Made by a program: the position numbers and the translations under genes. A DNA stretch of 20,967 bases. It comes from an uncultured Gilliamella sp. (GTDB lineage: Bacteria; Pseudomonadota; Gammaproteobacteria; Enterobacterales; Enterobacteriaceae). Position 1 is the stretch's first letter. Each line of letters opens with the position of its first letter. The notes beneath the pieces were generated by a model, which made no database searches, was not told the DNA's origin, and saw only the letters and a program-made list of their open reading frames with translations. Below are positions 1 to 8,024 of the stretch, piece after piece. The stretch lies in NCBI GenBank assembly GCA_945291235.1, contig CALYQY010000037.1, positions 1 to 20,967 on the forward strand. Reading direction: 5' to 3'.

Positions 1-526
1 CTTTTTCTTCAGCTGCTCGCTTTTCAGCTTCTTGCTTTTCTCGTGCTGCTTTTTCTTCGGCGGCTCGCTTTTCAGCTTCTTGCTTTTCTCGTGCTGCTTT
101 TTCCTCAGCGGCTCGCTTTTCAGCCTCTAGCTTTTCTTGTGCTGCTTTTTTCTCAGCTTCAAGCTGTTCTTGTTTAAGTTTTTCAGCAAGTTTTAAACGC
201 TCTTTTTCTAAATCCTTTAAATACTGTTGCTGTTCCAGTTGCTTTTGCTGCAACAACTGATTCTGTTTTGTAATTTGCTCATCAACCTGTTGCCTTAATT
301 GCTGTTGATTTTTTTGACTTTGTGATTGCCTTTTATATTGTTCAGATATAATAGATGGATCAACCATAATTGCATCAATCGATTGACCATTGACCGTACC
401 GTAATTATCACTATCATCTTTTATAGCTTTATAACATAAAAAAATTATCAATAGCACATGAAACAGGATTGATAAAATTATGGCTAAACTGAATTTTGAA
501 TTTGATTTTTTAGACATTGCTGACAT
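1..526 (-). CDS. tolA: TolA, cell-envelope integrity protein (N-terminal part, runs off the window)
   Basis: I translated this from the minus strand; it has no stop before base 1, so about 175 N-terminal residues are present. It opens MSAMSKKSNSKFSLAIILS, a short basic cytoplasmic tail followed by one membrane helix (about residues 12-33), then a Gln/Lys/Glu/Ala-rich coiled coil. This is the domain I plus domain II layout of TolA, the inner-membrane protein that spans the periplasm and, with TolQR, couples proton motive force to Pal and outer-membrane constriction at division. It follows tolR by 21 bases. ATGs at 526 and 517 are in frame; neither has a clear Shine-Dalgarno sequence. The far end of domain II is built of a 16-residue repeat (see the repeat entry). 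The C-terminal domain III that binds Pal and TolB, and presumably tolB and pal, lie beyond the window edge. Confidence 0.93.
   Translation of the reverse strand, partial: MSAMSKKSNSKFSLAIILSILFHVLLIIFLCYKAIKDDSDNYGTVNGQSIDAIMVDPSIISEQYKRQSQSQKNQQQLRQQVDEQITKQNQLLQQKQLEQQQYLKDLEKERLKLAEKLKQEQLEAEKKAAQEKLEAEKRAAEEKAAREKQEAEKRAAEEKAAREKQEAEKRAAEEK
15..158. repeat. 48-bp tandem repeat inside tolA
   Basis: The motif gctcgctttt recurs at 15, 63 and 111, so the period is 48 bases (16 codons). The first two units are almost identical; the third (111-158) is degenerate. On the minus strand they encode an Ala/Glu/Lys-rich unit of the form EAEKRAAEEKAAREKQ, which extends the TolA coiled coil. The repeat continues towards the window edge, so the total copy number cannot be seen. 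Confidence 0.9.
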
Positions 527-547
527 TTTAATGTGTTTTATTCTAGT

Positions 548-967
548 TTACATTGGTTGTGTCATTAAACCAACAGATTTAACACCTGCAGATTGTAATA
601 AGTTTAAAGCTTTTATAATTTCTTCATAAGGTACATTTTTAGCTCCACCGACTAAAAAAACCGCCTTTTCATTCAATGCTAATAACTGCTTAACTTCAGC
701 AATGATCTGTTCTTGCTGTAAGCTTTCTTGTGGCACACCATCGATTCTGAGTGTATAAACCCCGACATCTGCCACTTCTAATATTATGGTTTTATTTTCA
801 GAAGCTGAAACCGTCTTAGATTCGGTTGATTCAGGCAGATCGACTTCAACGCTTTGGCTAATAATGGGGGCTGTTGCCATAAAAATAAGTACCAATACTA
901 ACAGTACATCAAGCAATGGTACAATGTTAATCTCTGATTTAGTTGAAAAACGTGAACTTCTACGCAT
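548..967 (-). CDS. tolR: TolR, Tol-Pal proton-channel subunit
   Basis: The 139-residue protein matches TolR over its whole length (E. coli has about 142). It has a short cytoplasmic N-terminus, one membrane helix with the signature KSEINIVPLLDVLLVL that holds the proton-path aspartate at residue 20, and a periplasmic domain ending in VPYEEIIKALNLLQSAGVK. TolR sits with TolQ in the inner membrane and uses the proton gradient to energise TolA. The ATG at 967 has an AGGAAA ribosome-binding site and lies three bases after the tolQ stop, so translation is probably coupled. Nothing looks damaged. Confidence 0.97.
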   Translation of the reverse strand: MRRSSRFSTKSEINIVPLLDVLLVLVLIFMATAPIISQSVEVDLPESTESKTVSASENKTIILEVADVGVYTLRIDGVPQESLQQEQIIAEVKQLLALNEKAVFLVGGAKNVPYEEIIKALNLLQSAGVKSVGLMTQPM

Positions 968-970
968 AGT

Positions 971-1651
971 TTATTTCCTGACAGCCACAGCTTGACGCTG
1001 TAAAATAGCTGAAAATTCATCAATAAAGTTGAGATAACTTTGCTCAATACGGCTGACTTTCAGCGATAAACGATTAAATGCCATAACCGCTGGAATTGCA
1101 GCAAATAAACCAATTGCTGTTGCAATTAAAGCTTCAGCTATACCTGGCGCAACAAGTTTTAATGTCGCTTGTTTAGCTGCGCCAAGAGAAATGAAAGCAT
1201 GCATGATTCCCCAAACGGTCCCAAATAACCCAATATAAGGACTAATAGAACCTACCGTACCTAAGAAAGGAATATGCTGTTCAAGATTATCAAGTTCTCG
1301 ATTCATAGCAAGGCGCATAGAACGAGATGCACCGTCTAAAGCGGCCTCTGGCATATTTGGATTGATTTGATATAGACGGGTAAATTCTTTAAAACCTGAA
1401 TAAAAAATATGTTCTGTACCTGTAATTTCATCTTTGTTGGATTTTGCTTTCTCAAATAAAACATTCAACTCGTCAGCTGCCCAAAAACGATTATCAAATT
1501 GTTCAATTTGCTTTTTGGCTTGCCTTAAAACCTTAGTTCTCTGAAAAATAATTGCCCATGACATAATTGAAAACATCAATAATAACAACATAACACATTG
1601 CACTAAAAGACCTGCTTGTAAGAACAGATTAACAATATTCAGATTTTCCAC
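971..1651 (-). CDS. tolQ: TolQ, Tol-Pal proton-channel subunit
   Basis: The 226-residue, three-helix inner-membrane protein of the MotA/TolQ/ExbB family is close to E. coli TolQ (230). Recognisable blocks include [17 protein letters not shown] sequence (here [15 protein letters not shown]), [20 protein letters not shown] and [20 protein letters not shown], which form the conserved second and third helices. It forms the pentameric proton channel around a TolR dimer. The start is GTG at 1651, placed directly after the ybgC stop codon, with TGGAG nine bases upstream, so the two genes are almost certainly translationally coupled. Intact. Confidence 0.97.
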   Translation of the reverse strand: MENLNIVNLFLQAGLLVQCVMLLLLMFSIMSWAIIFQRTKVLRQAKKQIEQFDNRFWAADELNVLFEKAKSNKDEITGTEHIFYSGFKEFTRLYQINPNMPEAALDGASRSMRLAMNRELDNLEQHIPFLGTVGSISPYIGLFGTVWGIMHAFISLGAAKQATLKLVAPGIAEALIATAIGLFAAIPAVMAFNRLSLKVSRIEQSYLNFIDEFSAILQRQAVAVRK

Positions 1652-2047
1652 TTATATAAACTCCAAAACTAGTGACTTTGGAAGCCCACATGGCTTCATT
1701 TTAGTGATATCAACACAAGCAATAATAACATCAGCACTGCTAATCACTTGATTGTTCTCATTAATAATAGTTTGCTTAAAAATTATAGATGCCTTGCGAA
1801 TTTGATCAACTTTACTATTAATAGTTAACAGGTCATCCAAACGAGCGGGGAAGTGATAGCTAATATCCATCTTTTTAACAACAAAAGCAATACTTTCTTG
1901 TAATAGCTTATGTTGACTGATTCCAAGTTGTCTTAGCAATTCTGTTCTCGCTCGCTCATAAAAAGCAAGATACCTGGCATGATATACGACACCACCAGCA
2001 TCAGTATCTTCATAATAAACTCTGGCACTCCAATTAAATTCTTTCAT
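1652..2047 (-). CDS. ybgC: YbgC-type acyl-CoA thioesterase of the tol operon
   Basis: This hotdog-fold thioesterase is about 131 residues long from the ATG at 2047. The frame can be opened further to a TTG at 2074, but family members begin a few residues before the conserved block VYYEDTDAGGVVYHARYLAFYERARTE, so the internal ATG is preferred. The Asp of EDTDAGGVVYH is the catalytic residue of the 4-hydroxybenzoyl-CoA thioesterase-like family. YbgC hydrolyses acyl-CoAs and has been linked in E. coli to phospholipid-synthesis proteins. It leads the ybgC-tolQ-tolR-tolA operon as in E. coli. No strong ribosome-binding site is visible. ybgE, which separates cydX from ybgC in E. coli, is absent. 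Confidence 0.93.
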   Translation of the reverse strand: MKEFNWSARVYYEDTDAGGVVYHARYLAFYERARTELLRQLGISQHKLLQESIAFVVKKMDISYHFPARLDDLLTINSKVDQIRKASIIFKQTIINENNQVISSADVIIACVDITKMKPCGLPKSLVLEFI

Positions 2048-2082
2048 ATTTGTATTTACATATTTTAAAAGCAATATGTTTT

Positions 2083-2088
2083 ATTATA
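2083..2088 (-). promoter_or_regulatory. Candidate -10 for the ybgC-tol operon
   Basis: A perfect TATAAT on the minus strand lies about 36 bases before the ybgC ATG. The base context at -35 is poor (GTGCAG at 17 bases), so an activator or a weak promoter is likely. A separate promoter is expected here because a strong terminator closes the cydABX operon just upstream. Confidence 0.45.
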
Positions 2089-2133
2089 TCTAAATCTTAA
2101 ATATGCTGCACTATGATATAGAATTACTCAAAT

Positions 2134-2152
2134 GAAAACAATTATCATTTGT
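2134..2152 (-). promoter_or_regulatory. Fur-box-like sequence upstream of ybgC-tolQRA
   Basis: On the minus strand the 19-mer ACAAATGATAATTGTTTTC matches the classic Fur consensus at 13 of 19 positions, including an uninterrupted ATGATAAT. It lies about 46-69 bases upstream of the candidate -10. Iron/Fur control of tolQRA is known from Pseudomonas aeruginosa; for this genome it is inference from one AT-rich match. Confidence 0.3.
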
Positions 2153-2184
2153 AACATATTAATGATTTAAATTAACGATGAATG

Positions 2185-2208
2185 AAAAAGGTGACGATTG
2201 TCACCTTT
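2185..2208 (-). terminator. Intrinsic terminator of cydABX
   Basis: A perfect 9-bp stem AAAGGTGAC/GTCACCTTT with a four-base loop lies 20 bases past the cydX stop. On the minus strand it runs straight into a T-tract (TTTTT). It separates the cytochrome bd operon from the tol operon. Confidence 0.88.
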
Positions 2209-2227
2209 AAAAATATAGAGATGCTTA

Positions 2228-2341
2228 TTAATTGTTATTTTTGGGTTCTTTTTCGCTGTTTGTTTGTTCAACCCAAAGTCCTGTAACAACGGCAAGCATA
2301 CAAGCTGCAATAAGACCGATAAACCATAAAAAGTAATACAT
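2228..2341 (-). CDS. cydX: CydX, small subunit of cytochrome bd oxidase
   Basis: I found this 37-residue ORF by reading the gap after cydB. It starts MYYFLWFIGLIAACMLAVVTG, continues LWVEQTN and ends in a charged, Asn-rich tail. One membrane helix fills residues 3-22. E. coli CydX is also 37 residues, with the same MxYFxWxxG opening, a Cys in the helix and a Leu-Glu-rich exit. CydX packs against CydA and is needed for stability and activity of the bd oxidase at its haems. The ATG lies nine bases past the cydB stop, with AAGG overlapping the end of cydB, so it is the third gene of cydABX. A terminator follows 20 bases later. Confidence 0.92.
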   Translation of the reverse strand: MYYFLWFIGLIAACMLAVVTGLWVEQTNSEKEPKNNN

Positions 2342-2350
2342 AATTATACC

Positions 2351-3487
2351 TTAATAAAGTGAATGTTTGTTATTTTCGATATGATTTTTATCAAGTCGTC
2401 CGAACATTTTAATATATGACCAAGTAGTATAGAAAAGGATAATGGGTAAAAATATCACTACTACAAAGAACATAATATTAAGTGTTAACTGGCTTGATGT
2501 TGAATCCCACATTGTTAAACTCGCATTAGGCATAATGCTTGATGGTATAATGAATGGGAACGTTGCTATGCCATAAGTTAATAACACACACGCAATAGTT
2601 AACGTTGATAAAATAAATGATAAAGCATTTTTATTTAACCCAGAACAAACAATGTTGAGTAAAGGTAAAACAACACCGAGTACAGGAACAATCCATAAAA
2701 TTGGATAATTCATATAATTTCTAAGCCATGTTGATTCGGTGGATACCACTTTATTTAATGGCTGTGACGTGACACTATGATCTATCGTGCTGACCACTTC
2801 ATAACCATGCATACCAAACATGACCCAAATACCCGCTAAAATAAATGTAATGACTAAAATTAAGCAAGATATTTGAGTTGCTTTTCGGGCTCTTAAATAT
2901 AATTCACCAGAGGTCTTCATTTGCAACCAAGTGCCGCCATGAGCAACAAACAACATCAAACTCACCACACCGGTTAATAAAGCAAACGGATTAAGCAAAC
3001 CAAAGAAGTTTCCATCATAGAAGACACGATAAGAATTATCAAATCTAAATGGAACGCCTTCTAATAAATTACCAAAAGCCACCCCAAAAACAAGAGCAGG
3101 AACAAAGCTACCAATAAAGATTGCAATATCCCATAAACCACGCCATTTTGAATTTTCAAGTTTACTGCGATAATCAAAGCCTATTGGTCTAAAAAATAAT
3201 GCACATAGAACCAAAATCATTGCGATGTAAAAGCCCGAAAACGACACAGCATAAGCAAATGGCCATGCAGCAAAAATCCCAGCTCCAGCCGTAATTAGCC
3301 AAACCTGATTACCATCCCAATGAGGCGCAATAGCATTTATCATAATTCGGCGTTCAGTATCTGTTTTACCTATGAAAGGGAGTAAAATACCAACCCCCAT
3401 ATCAAAACCATCAGTGATAACAAAACCAATCAAGATAACACTAATTAGCAACCACCAAATAGCTCGTAGAATTTCGTAATCAATCAT
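2351..3487 (-). CDS. cydB: Cytochrome bd ubiquinol oxidase subunit II
   Basis: The protein is 378 residues (E. coli CydB 379) from the ATG at 3487, which has GGGAG eight bases upstream. An upstream extension of the frame runs back into cydA and is not used. It begins MIDYEILRAIWWLLISVIL and has the conserved ITDGFDMGVG (Asp29) and APHWDGNQVWL (Asp58) motifs that line the proton path, plus about eight membrane helices. With CydA and CydX it forms the high-affinity bd oxidase, which reduces O2 to water with quinol and pumps no protons but tolerates low oxygen. The cydA stop is 19 bases upstream. Confidence 0.97.
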   Translation of the reverse strand: MIDYEILRAIWWLLISVILIGFVITDGFDMGVGILLPFIGKTDTERRIMINAIAPHWDGNQVWLITAGAGIFAAWPFAYAVSFSGFYIAMILVLCALFFRPIGFDYRSKLENSKWRGLWDIAIFIGSFVPALVFGVAFGNLLEGVPFRFDNSYRVFYDGNFFGLLNPFALLTGVVSLMLFVAHGGTWLQMKTSGELYLRARKATQISCLILVITFILAGIWVMFGMHGYEVVSTIDHSVTSQPLNKVVSTESTWLRNYMNYPILWIVPVLGVVLPLLNIVCSGLNKNALSFILSTLTIACVLLTYGIATFPFIIPSSIMPNASLTMWDSTSSQLTLNIMFFVVVIFLPIILFYTTWSYIKMFGRLDKNHIENNKHSLY

Positions 3488-3506
3488 TGTGTTTACTCCC
3501 TTTGTC

Positions 3507-5078
3507 CTATTCTGTAGTTGGTTGCGTTTTTTCGTAATGATATTTGCCTGTCCCCAAAGAACTTGGTCCAAGACGTGCAAATTTAAACATTAAGAACATT
3601 TCAGCAACTAAGAACAGAGTATAAAGTCCACAAATTAGTATCATAGTAAATAATACTTCACCTGGAGTTAACGACGAATTAGCCACACCTGTTGGTAAAA
3701 TATCTTGAATTGCCCATGGTTGTCGACCGTATTCAGCAACAAACCAACCACATTCACATGCTATCCATGGAAAAGGTAAGAACACTAATAATAAACGGTG
3801 AAGCCAACGTTTTTCACCAATTTTATTTTTATAAGTAGTCCATAATGCAAGACCAGTTCCTAAGATCATTAATACACCAAGACCAACCATGATTCTAAAT
3901 GACCAGAATAGTGGCCAAACAGTAGGAATAGAATCTTCTGTGGCAGCTTTAATGTGCGCTTCCGTCGCTTCCGGAATCGTTAAATTATCTCGATCAGTAA
4001 AACGTTTGACTAAATAACCATAACCTAAATCAGCTTTGTTATTTTCAAACAATTTAAGCACCTCGGGATCTTGATTTCCTTGTTGGATTTTTTCAAGATT
4101 TGTATAAGCTAAAATACCGTTACGAATTCGCATTTCGTTAGTGGCTAAAATGTCTTTTAACCCTGTTACTTGCTTATCCAATGAACGTGTTGTCATAATG
4201 CCCATTGCATAAGGTATTTCAATCGCAAATAAATTTTCTTTATCTTTTTGAGAAGGAAAAGCAATAACATTAAATGATGCAGGGGCGGGTTGAGTTTCCC
4301 ATTCGGCTTCGATAGCAGCAAGTTTAGCTGGCTGAACGGTTGTCATTTCGTGACCGGCTTCATCCCCCATAATCGCGACAACAATAGATACAATGAAACC
4401 AAACATAGCTGCTACGGCAAAAGAGCGTTTAGCAAATTCGCTATCACGTTTTTTAAGTAAGTAATAAGAACTGATACTTAAGACAAAAACCGCACCTGTT
4501 AGATAACCCGCTGCGACAGTGTGCACAAATTTGTATTGTGCAACAGAGTTGGTGATCAGATCATAAAAACTTGCCATTTCCATGCGAGAGTTGATTGGAT
4601 TGAAATCTGAACCGATTGGGAACTGCATCCAACCGTTAGCAACGAGAATCCATAGTGCAGAAAAATTCGACCCGAATGCAACGCACCATGTCACAAGAAG
4701 ATGTTTACCGCGACTTAATCTATCCCAACCAAAAAAGAATAACCCTACCATTGTTGATTCTAGAAAAAAGGCCATTAACCCTTCTATTGCCAATGGTGCC
4801 CCAAAAATATCGCCGACGTAATGCGAATAATAAGACCAGTTAGTACCAAACTGAAATTCCATTGTTAAACCTGTTGCTACACCAACAGCGAAGTTAATAG
4901 CAAACAGTTTTCCCCAGAATTTAGTCATATCTTTCCAGACTTGCTTACCACTAACAACATATACCGTTTCCATAATTGCTAGCATAAACGCTAAACCTAG
5001 CGTTAATGGTACAAAAATAAAATGATACATTGCCGTGAGTGCAAACTGGAGACGCGATAGTTCTACTATATCTAACAT
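3507..5078 (-). CDS. cydA: Cytochrome bd ubiquinol oxidase subunit I
   Basis: The protein is 523 residues (E. coli 522) from the ATG at 5078, preceded by CAGGGAGC; the family start [20 protein letters not shown] rules out the longer frame. His19 (haem b595), Glu99 and Glu107 (proton path), His186 and Met397 (haem b558 ligands, equivalent to His186/Met393 of E. coli) are all present. The quinol-binding Q-loop is of the long, E. coli type with Lys252 and Glu257 retained, and GRQPWAIQ follows near the C-terminus. This is the catalytic subunit carrying three haems. It is first in cydABX, and the 110 bases between it and sucD hold a predicted FNR-dependent promoter. Confidence 0.98.
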   Translation of the reverse strand: MLDIVELSRLQFALTAMYHFIFVPLTLGLAFMLAIMETVYVVSGKQVWKDMTKFWGKLFAINFAVGVATGLTMEFQFGTNWSYYSHYVGDIFGAPLAIEGLMAFFLESTMVGLFFFGWDRLSRGKHLLVTWCVAFGSNFSALWILVANGWMQFPIGSDFNPINSRMEMASFYDLITNSVAQYKFVHTVAAGYLTGAVFVLSISSYYLLKKRDSEFAKRSFAVAAMFGFIVSIVVAIMGDEAGHEMTTVQPAKLAAIEAEWETQPAPASFNVIAFPSQKDKENLFAIEIPYAMGIMTTRSLDKQVTGLKDILATNEMRIRNGILAYTNLEKIQQGNQDPEVLKLFENNKADLGYGYLVKRFTDRDNLTIPEATEAHIKAATEDSIPTVWPLFWSFRIMVGLGVLMILGTGLALWTTYKNKIGEKRWLHRLLLVFLPFPWIACECGWFVAEYGRQPWAIQDILPTGVANSSLTPGEVLFTMILICGLYTLFLVAEMFLMFKFARLGPSSLGTGKYHYEKTQPTTE

Positions 5079-5133
5079 AATTGCTCCCTGTTCCTTTAAT
5101 ATGCCCACAAAGTGTATAAAGATATATCGCAAT

Positions 5134-5139
5134 ATTGTA
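5134..5139 (-). promoter_or_regulatory. Predicted -10 of the cydABX promoter
   Basis: TACAAT on the minus strand is a 5/6 match to the sigma-70 -10 element. It implies a start at about 5127-5128, which gives a 5' leader of about 50 bases before cydA and places the upstream FNR box at about -42. Confidence 0.6.
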
Positions 5140-5162
5140 CATCAATATTTAAAGAATAAAAA

Positions 5163-5176
5163 TTGATTAATGTCAA
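5163..5176 (-). promoter_or_regulatory. FNR box of the cydABX promoter
   Basis: TTGATTAATGTCAA (plus-strand reading) matches the FNR consensus TTGAT-N4-ATCAA at 9 of 10 defined positions. Its centre is 41.5-42.5 bases upstream of the start implied by the -10 at 5134-5139, the standard class II activator position. The minus strand also reads TTGACA here. It lies just beyond the sucD stop. Confidence 0.65.
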
Positions 5177-5188
5177 AAAAAACACTGT

Positions 5189-6055
5189 TTAAACTGCTTT
5201 TTTTACCGCATTACCAATTTCAGCAAGACTACTAACTACAACTACACCAGCAGCAGTTAATGCTTTTACCTTTTCTTCAGCAGTGCCTTTATTACCCGAG
5301 ATAATTGCTCCTGCATGCCCCATGCGTTTGCCGGCTGGTGCCGACATACCGGCAATATAGGCTATAACTGGTTTGCTAACATGTTTTTTAATGTATTCAG
5401 CAGCTTCTTCTTCCGCACTACCACCAATTTCGCCAATCATCACAATTGCTTTAGTCTTCGGATCTTGCTCAAGTAATGCTAAAATAGAAATAAAATCACT
5501 GCCTGGAATGGGATCACCACCAATACCAATACAAACAGATTGACCTAGTCCAATATCAGTAGTTTGTTTGACTGCTTCATAAGTCAAAGTCCCTGATCGA
5601 GACACAATACCGATATCACCAGCTAGATGAATATGCGCAGGCATAATGCCAATTTTACATTCATCAGGCACAATAATACCCGGACAATTAGGACCAATCA
5701 TAATTGTATCACTCTGTTTTAGCTTTTCTTTGACAATAAGCATATCCAAAGTAGGAATACCTTCAGTGATACAAACAATTAATTTAATACCTGCTTCTAT
5801 TGCTTCGAGTATCGAATCTTTACCAAATGCCGCAGGAACATAAATCACACTTGCCGTTGCCCCCGTCGCTTCAACAGCTTCTTTGACAGTATTAAAAACC
5901 GGCAATCCGAGATGAGTTGTTCCGCCTTTACCGGGTGTAACCCCACCAACCAATTGAGTTCCATATTCAATCGCTTGTTGTGAATGAAAGGTACCTTGGC
6001 TACCCGTAAATCCCTGACAAATGACTTTCGTTGCGTTATTGATTAAAATTGACAT
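5189..6055 (-). CDS. sucD: Succinyl-CoA synthetase alpha subunit
   Basis: The protein is 288 residues (E. coli 289) and aligns throughout. The CoA-binding Rossmann domain is at the N-terminus ([12 protein letters not shown], residues 14-25), followed by [21 protein letters not shown], and the phosphohistidine loop [10 protein letters not shown] with His247. With SucC it interconverts succinyl-CoA plus ADP/GDP and phosphate with succinate plus CoA plus NTP in the TCA cycle. It follows sucC by 27 bases with GGGGA upstream of its ATG. No convincing terminator separates it from cydA, so some read-through into cydABX is possible. Confidence 0.97.
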   Translation of the reverse strand: MSILINNATKVICQGFTGSQGTFHSQQAIEYGTQLVGGVTPGKGGTTHLGLPVFNTVKEAVEATGATASVIYVPAAFGKDSILEAIEAGIKLIVCITEGIPTLDMLIVKEKLKQSDTIMIGPNCPGIIVPDECKIGIMPAHIHLAGDIGIVSRSGTLTYEAVKQTTDIGLGQSVCIGIGGDPIPGSDFISILALLEQDPKTKAIVMIGEIGGSAEEEAAEYIKKHVSKPVIAYIAGMSAPAGKRMGHAGAIISGNKGTAEEKVKALTAAGVVVVSSLAEIGNAVKKAV

Positions 6056-6082
6056 AATTATTGTTCCCCACTCTTCCTATTA

Positions 6083-7252
6083 TTATGCGACCGCAACAAT
6101 TTTTTGTGCAGCATCAGTCAAACTTTCGGCTGTAATAACATTTAATTGGCTTTCAATTAAAATTTCTCTGGCAAGCAGAGCATTATTACCTTCAAGACGA
6201 ACAACAACAGGAACAGTTAGCCCAATTTCTTTAATGGCGCTGATAATACCATCGGCAATTAGATCACATCGAACAATACCACCAAAAATATTGACCAATA
6301 TCGCTTTGACATTTTTATCTGATAAAATCAATTTGAACGCTTCAGCAACTCGCTCTTTGGTTGTACCGCCGCCTACATCGAGAAAATTGGCCGGTTTTCC
6401 ACCATAAAGTTTGATCATATCCATGGTTGCCATTGCCAAACCTGCCCCATTAACCATACAACCGATATTGCCATCTAACGAAACATAACTAATCCCTTGT
6501 TTGGCGGCAATAGATTCACGTTTATCTTCTTGTGTGGTATCTCTTAAAATAGTTAAGTCAGGGTGTCTAAACATTGCGTTATCATCTAAAACGGCTTTAG
6601 CATCTAAGCAAACGAATTCATCGGCATCGGTAATAACCAAAGGATTGACTTCTGCTAATGACACATCATTTTTTAAGAAAAACTGCGCAAAATTAACAAA
6701 TAGTTTGGCAAATTGGTTAATAAGTTTACCCGTTAACCCTAATTTAAAGGCAAGTTCTCTACCTTGAAAAGCACAAGGACCAGTTAAAGGATCAAGTGCA
6801 ATTTTATGTATTAAATGTGGTGATTTTTCAGCGACACTTTCAATATCAACGCCGCCTTCAGTTGAAGCCATAATGACCACACGTTGAATACTACGATCTA
6901 TTACTGCCCCTAAATAAAGTTCTTTCTGTATATTGGAAGCTTTTTCAATTAAGATTTGATTAACAAGTTGACCTTCTGATGTGGTTTGATAAGTGACAAG
7001 ATGCTGACCTAGCCATTTTTCAGCAAAAAGTTTAATTTGATTAAGATCATTAGTACAAATTACACCACCAGCCTTTCCTCTGCCCCCTGCATGAACTTGA
7101 CATTTAGCAACCCAAGCACCTGAATCAGATTTAGATGCTAATTCAGCTAAAGTATCTTGTACTTCATCCATTGAGTTACATACAAACCCTTCTGGTACGG
7201 GTAAGTTGTATTGCTTGAAAAGATATTTGGATTGATATTCATGCAAGTTCAT
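6083..7252 (-). CDS. sucC: Succinyl-CoA synthetase beta subunit
   Basis: The protein is 389 residues (E. coli 388) from the ATG at 7252; family members begin MNLHEYQ, so the five-residue longer frame is rejected. The N-terminal ATP-grasp fold has [14 protein letters not shown] near residues 51-64 and AEVNPLV in the metal/nucleotide site. The C-terminal CoA-ligase domain has [19 protein letters not shown] and [11 protein letters not shown]. It pairs with SucD. In E. coli the operon is sucABCD, but here sucC is the first gene of its strand and faces fldA across 179 bases, so sucAB is not upstream. Confidence 0.97.
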   Translation of the reverse strand: MNLHEYQSKYLFKQYNLPVPEGFVCNSMDEVQDTLAELASKSDSGAWVAKCQVHAGGRGKAGGVICTNDLNQIKLFAEKWLGQHLVTYQTTSEGQLVNQILIEKASNIQKELYLGAVIDRSIQRVVIMASTEGGVDIESVAEKSPHLIHKIALDPLTGPCAFQGRELAFKLGLTGKLINQFAKLFVNFAQFFLKNDVSLAEVNPLVITDADEFVCLDAKAVLDDNAMFRHPDLTILRDTTQEDKRESIAAKQGISYVSLDGNIGCMVNGAGLAMATMDMIKLYGGKPANFLDVGGGTTKERVAEAFKLILSDKNVKAILVNIFGGIVRCDLIADGIISAIKEIGLTVPVVVRLEGNNALLAREILIESQLNVITAESLTDAAQKIVAVA

Positions 7253-7360
7253 AAACAAATTCCACAACTTAAGTTAATATTAAAAATAGCCTCAATTCTA
7301 ATCCAAGATTAATCAATTGTGTAGTAAATAATATCTTATAGGTATTGTAATTGAGAATTA

Positions 7361-7389
7361 TTGCTGATAATAAGTGACAATGATATACT
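7361..7389 (+). promoter_or_regulatory. Sigma-70 promoter of fldA
   Basis: TTGCTG (7361-7366), a 17-base spacer and TATACT (7384-7389) form a well-spaced promoter, predicting transcription from about 7396, some 36 bases before the flavodoxin ATG. The surrounding GAGAATTATTGCTGATAAT is only loosely Fur-like (about 9 of 19). Confidence 0.65.
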
Positions 7390-7431
7390 CATTAGCTAAA
7401 TTAATATCGTAATAATTGTAAAGGTAAAAAA

Positions 7432-7944
7432 ATGAAACAAGTTGGTATTTTTTTTGGAAGTGATACAGGCAATACAGAAAATGTTGCCAAACAAATCCAA
7501 CTCATTTTGGGTAACGATAAAGCCGATCTTTTAGATATTCGAGAAGCCACCAAAGAGCATATCGAACAATATGCTTACCTTATTTTCGGTATTCCAACTT
7601 GGTATTATGGTGATCCACAAGCAGATTGGGAAGACTTCTTTCCTAATTTAGAGCAAATCGATTTTAACGGAAAAACTGTTGCTATTTTTGGCTGCGGAGA
7701 TCAAGAAGACTATTCAGAATTCTTCTGCAGTGCAATGGGAACAATACGCGATATTATCGAACCGAAAGGCGCCAAAATTGTTGGGCATTGGCCAACTGAA
7801 GGTTATAACTTTGAAGCATCTAAAGGTTTAGTTGATGATACACATTTTGTTGGTTTGGCAATTGACGAAGATCGTCAACCAGAATTAACAGAAGAACGCA
7901 TTTCTACTTGGGTTGAACAAGTAAAAACAGAAATGAATATTTAA
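7432..7944 (+). CDS. fldA: Flavodoxin 1 (long-chain)
   Basis: The protein is 170 residues (E. coli FldA 176) and nearly collinear, missing only the last few C-terminal residues. The FMN phosphate loop GSDTGNTEN is at residues 9-17, the aromatic 50s loop IPTWYYGDPQADW follows from residue 53, and the 90s loop CGDQEDYSEFF carries the stacking Tyr. IVGHWPTEGYNFEASKG marks the long-chain insertion. It is a cytosolic one-electron carrier for enzymes such as pyruvate-formate-lyase activase, anaerobic ribonucleotide reductase activase, IspG/IspH and biotin synthase. Start ATG has AAGG upstream. It is directly followed by fur, as in E. coli apart from the missing ybfE. Confidence 0.97.
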   Translation: MKQVGIFFGSDTGNTENVAKQIQLILGNDKADLLDIREATKEHIEQYAYLIFGIPTWYYGDPQADWEDFFPNLEQIDFNGKTVAIFGCGDQEDYSEFFCSAMGTIRDIIEPKGAKIVGHWPTEGYNFEASKGLVDDTHFVGLAIDEDRQPELTEERISTWVEQVKTEMNI

Positions 7945-7985
7945 TCTATTTTAATGATTTAATGTATTTTTCGTTCATCATATTT

Positions 7986-7991
7986 TATAAT
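7986..7991 (+). promoter_or_regulatory. Possible -10 of a separate fur promoter
   Basis: TATAAT in the 80-base fldA-fur gap is followed by CATTA, so ATAATCATTA partly matches a Fur box (about 11 of 19) and could give autoregulation. The -35 context (TGTATT) is weak, so this is tentative. Confidence 0.35.
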
Positions 7992-8024
7992 CATTAATTT
8001 ATATCAACTATATTGGGATGTAAT

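Noticed and set aside
4582..4843. Plus-strand open frames inside cydA
   Set aside because: They are antisense shadows of a highly conserved gene with no ribosome-binding site or family resemblance.
5176..5200. Possible terminator at the end of sucD (GTTTAAAC core with flanking A- and T-runs)
   Set aside because: The stem has several mismatches around an 8-base core and partly lies inside the sucD coding sequence, so it does not make a convincing hairpin.
7353..7371. Fur box upstream of fldA
   Set aside because: Only about 9 of 19 positions match, which is near what AT-rich sequence gives by chance; the sigma-70 promoter is a better explanation.
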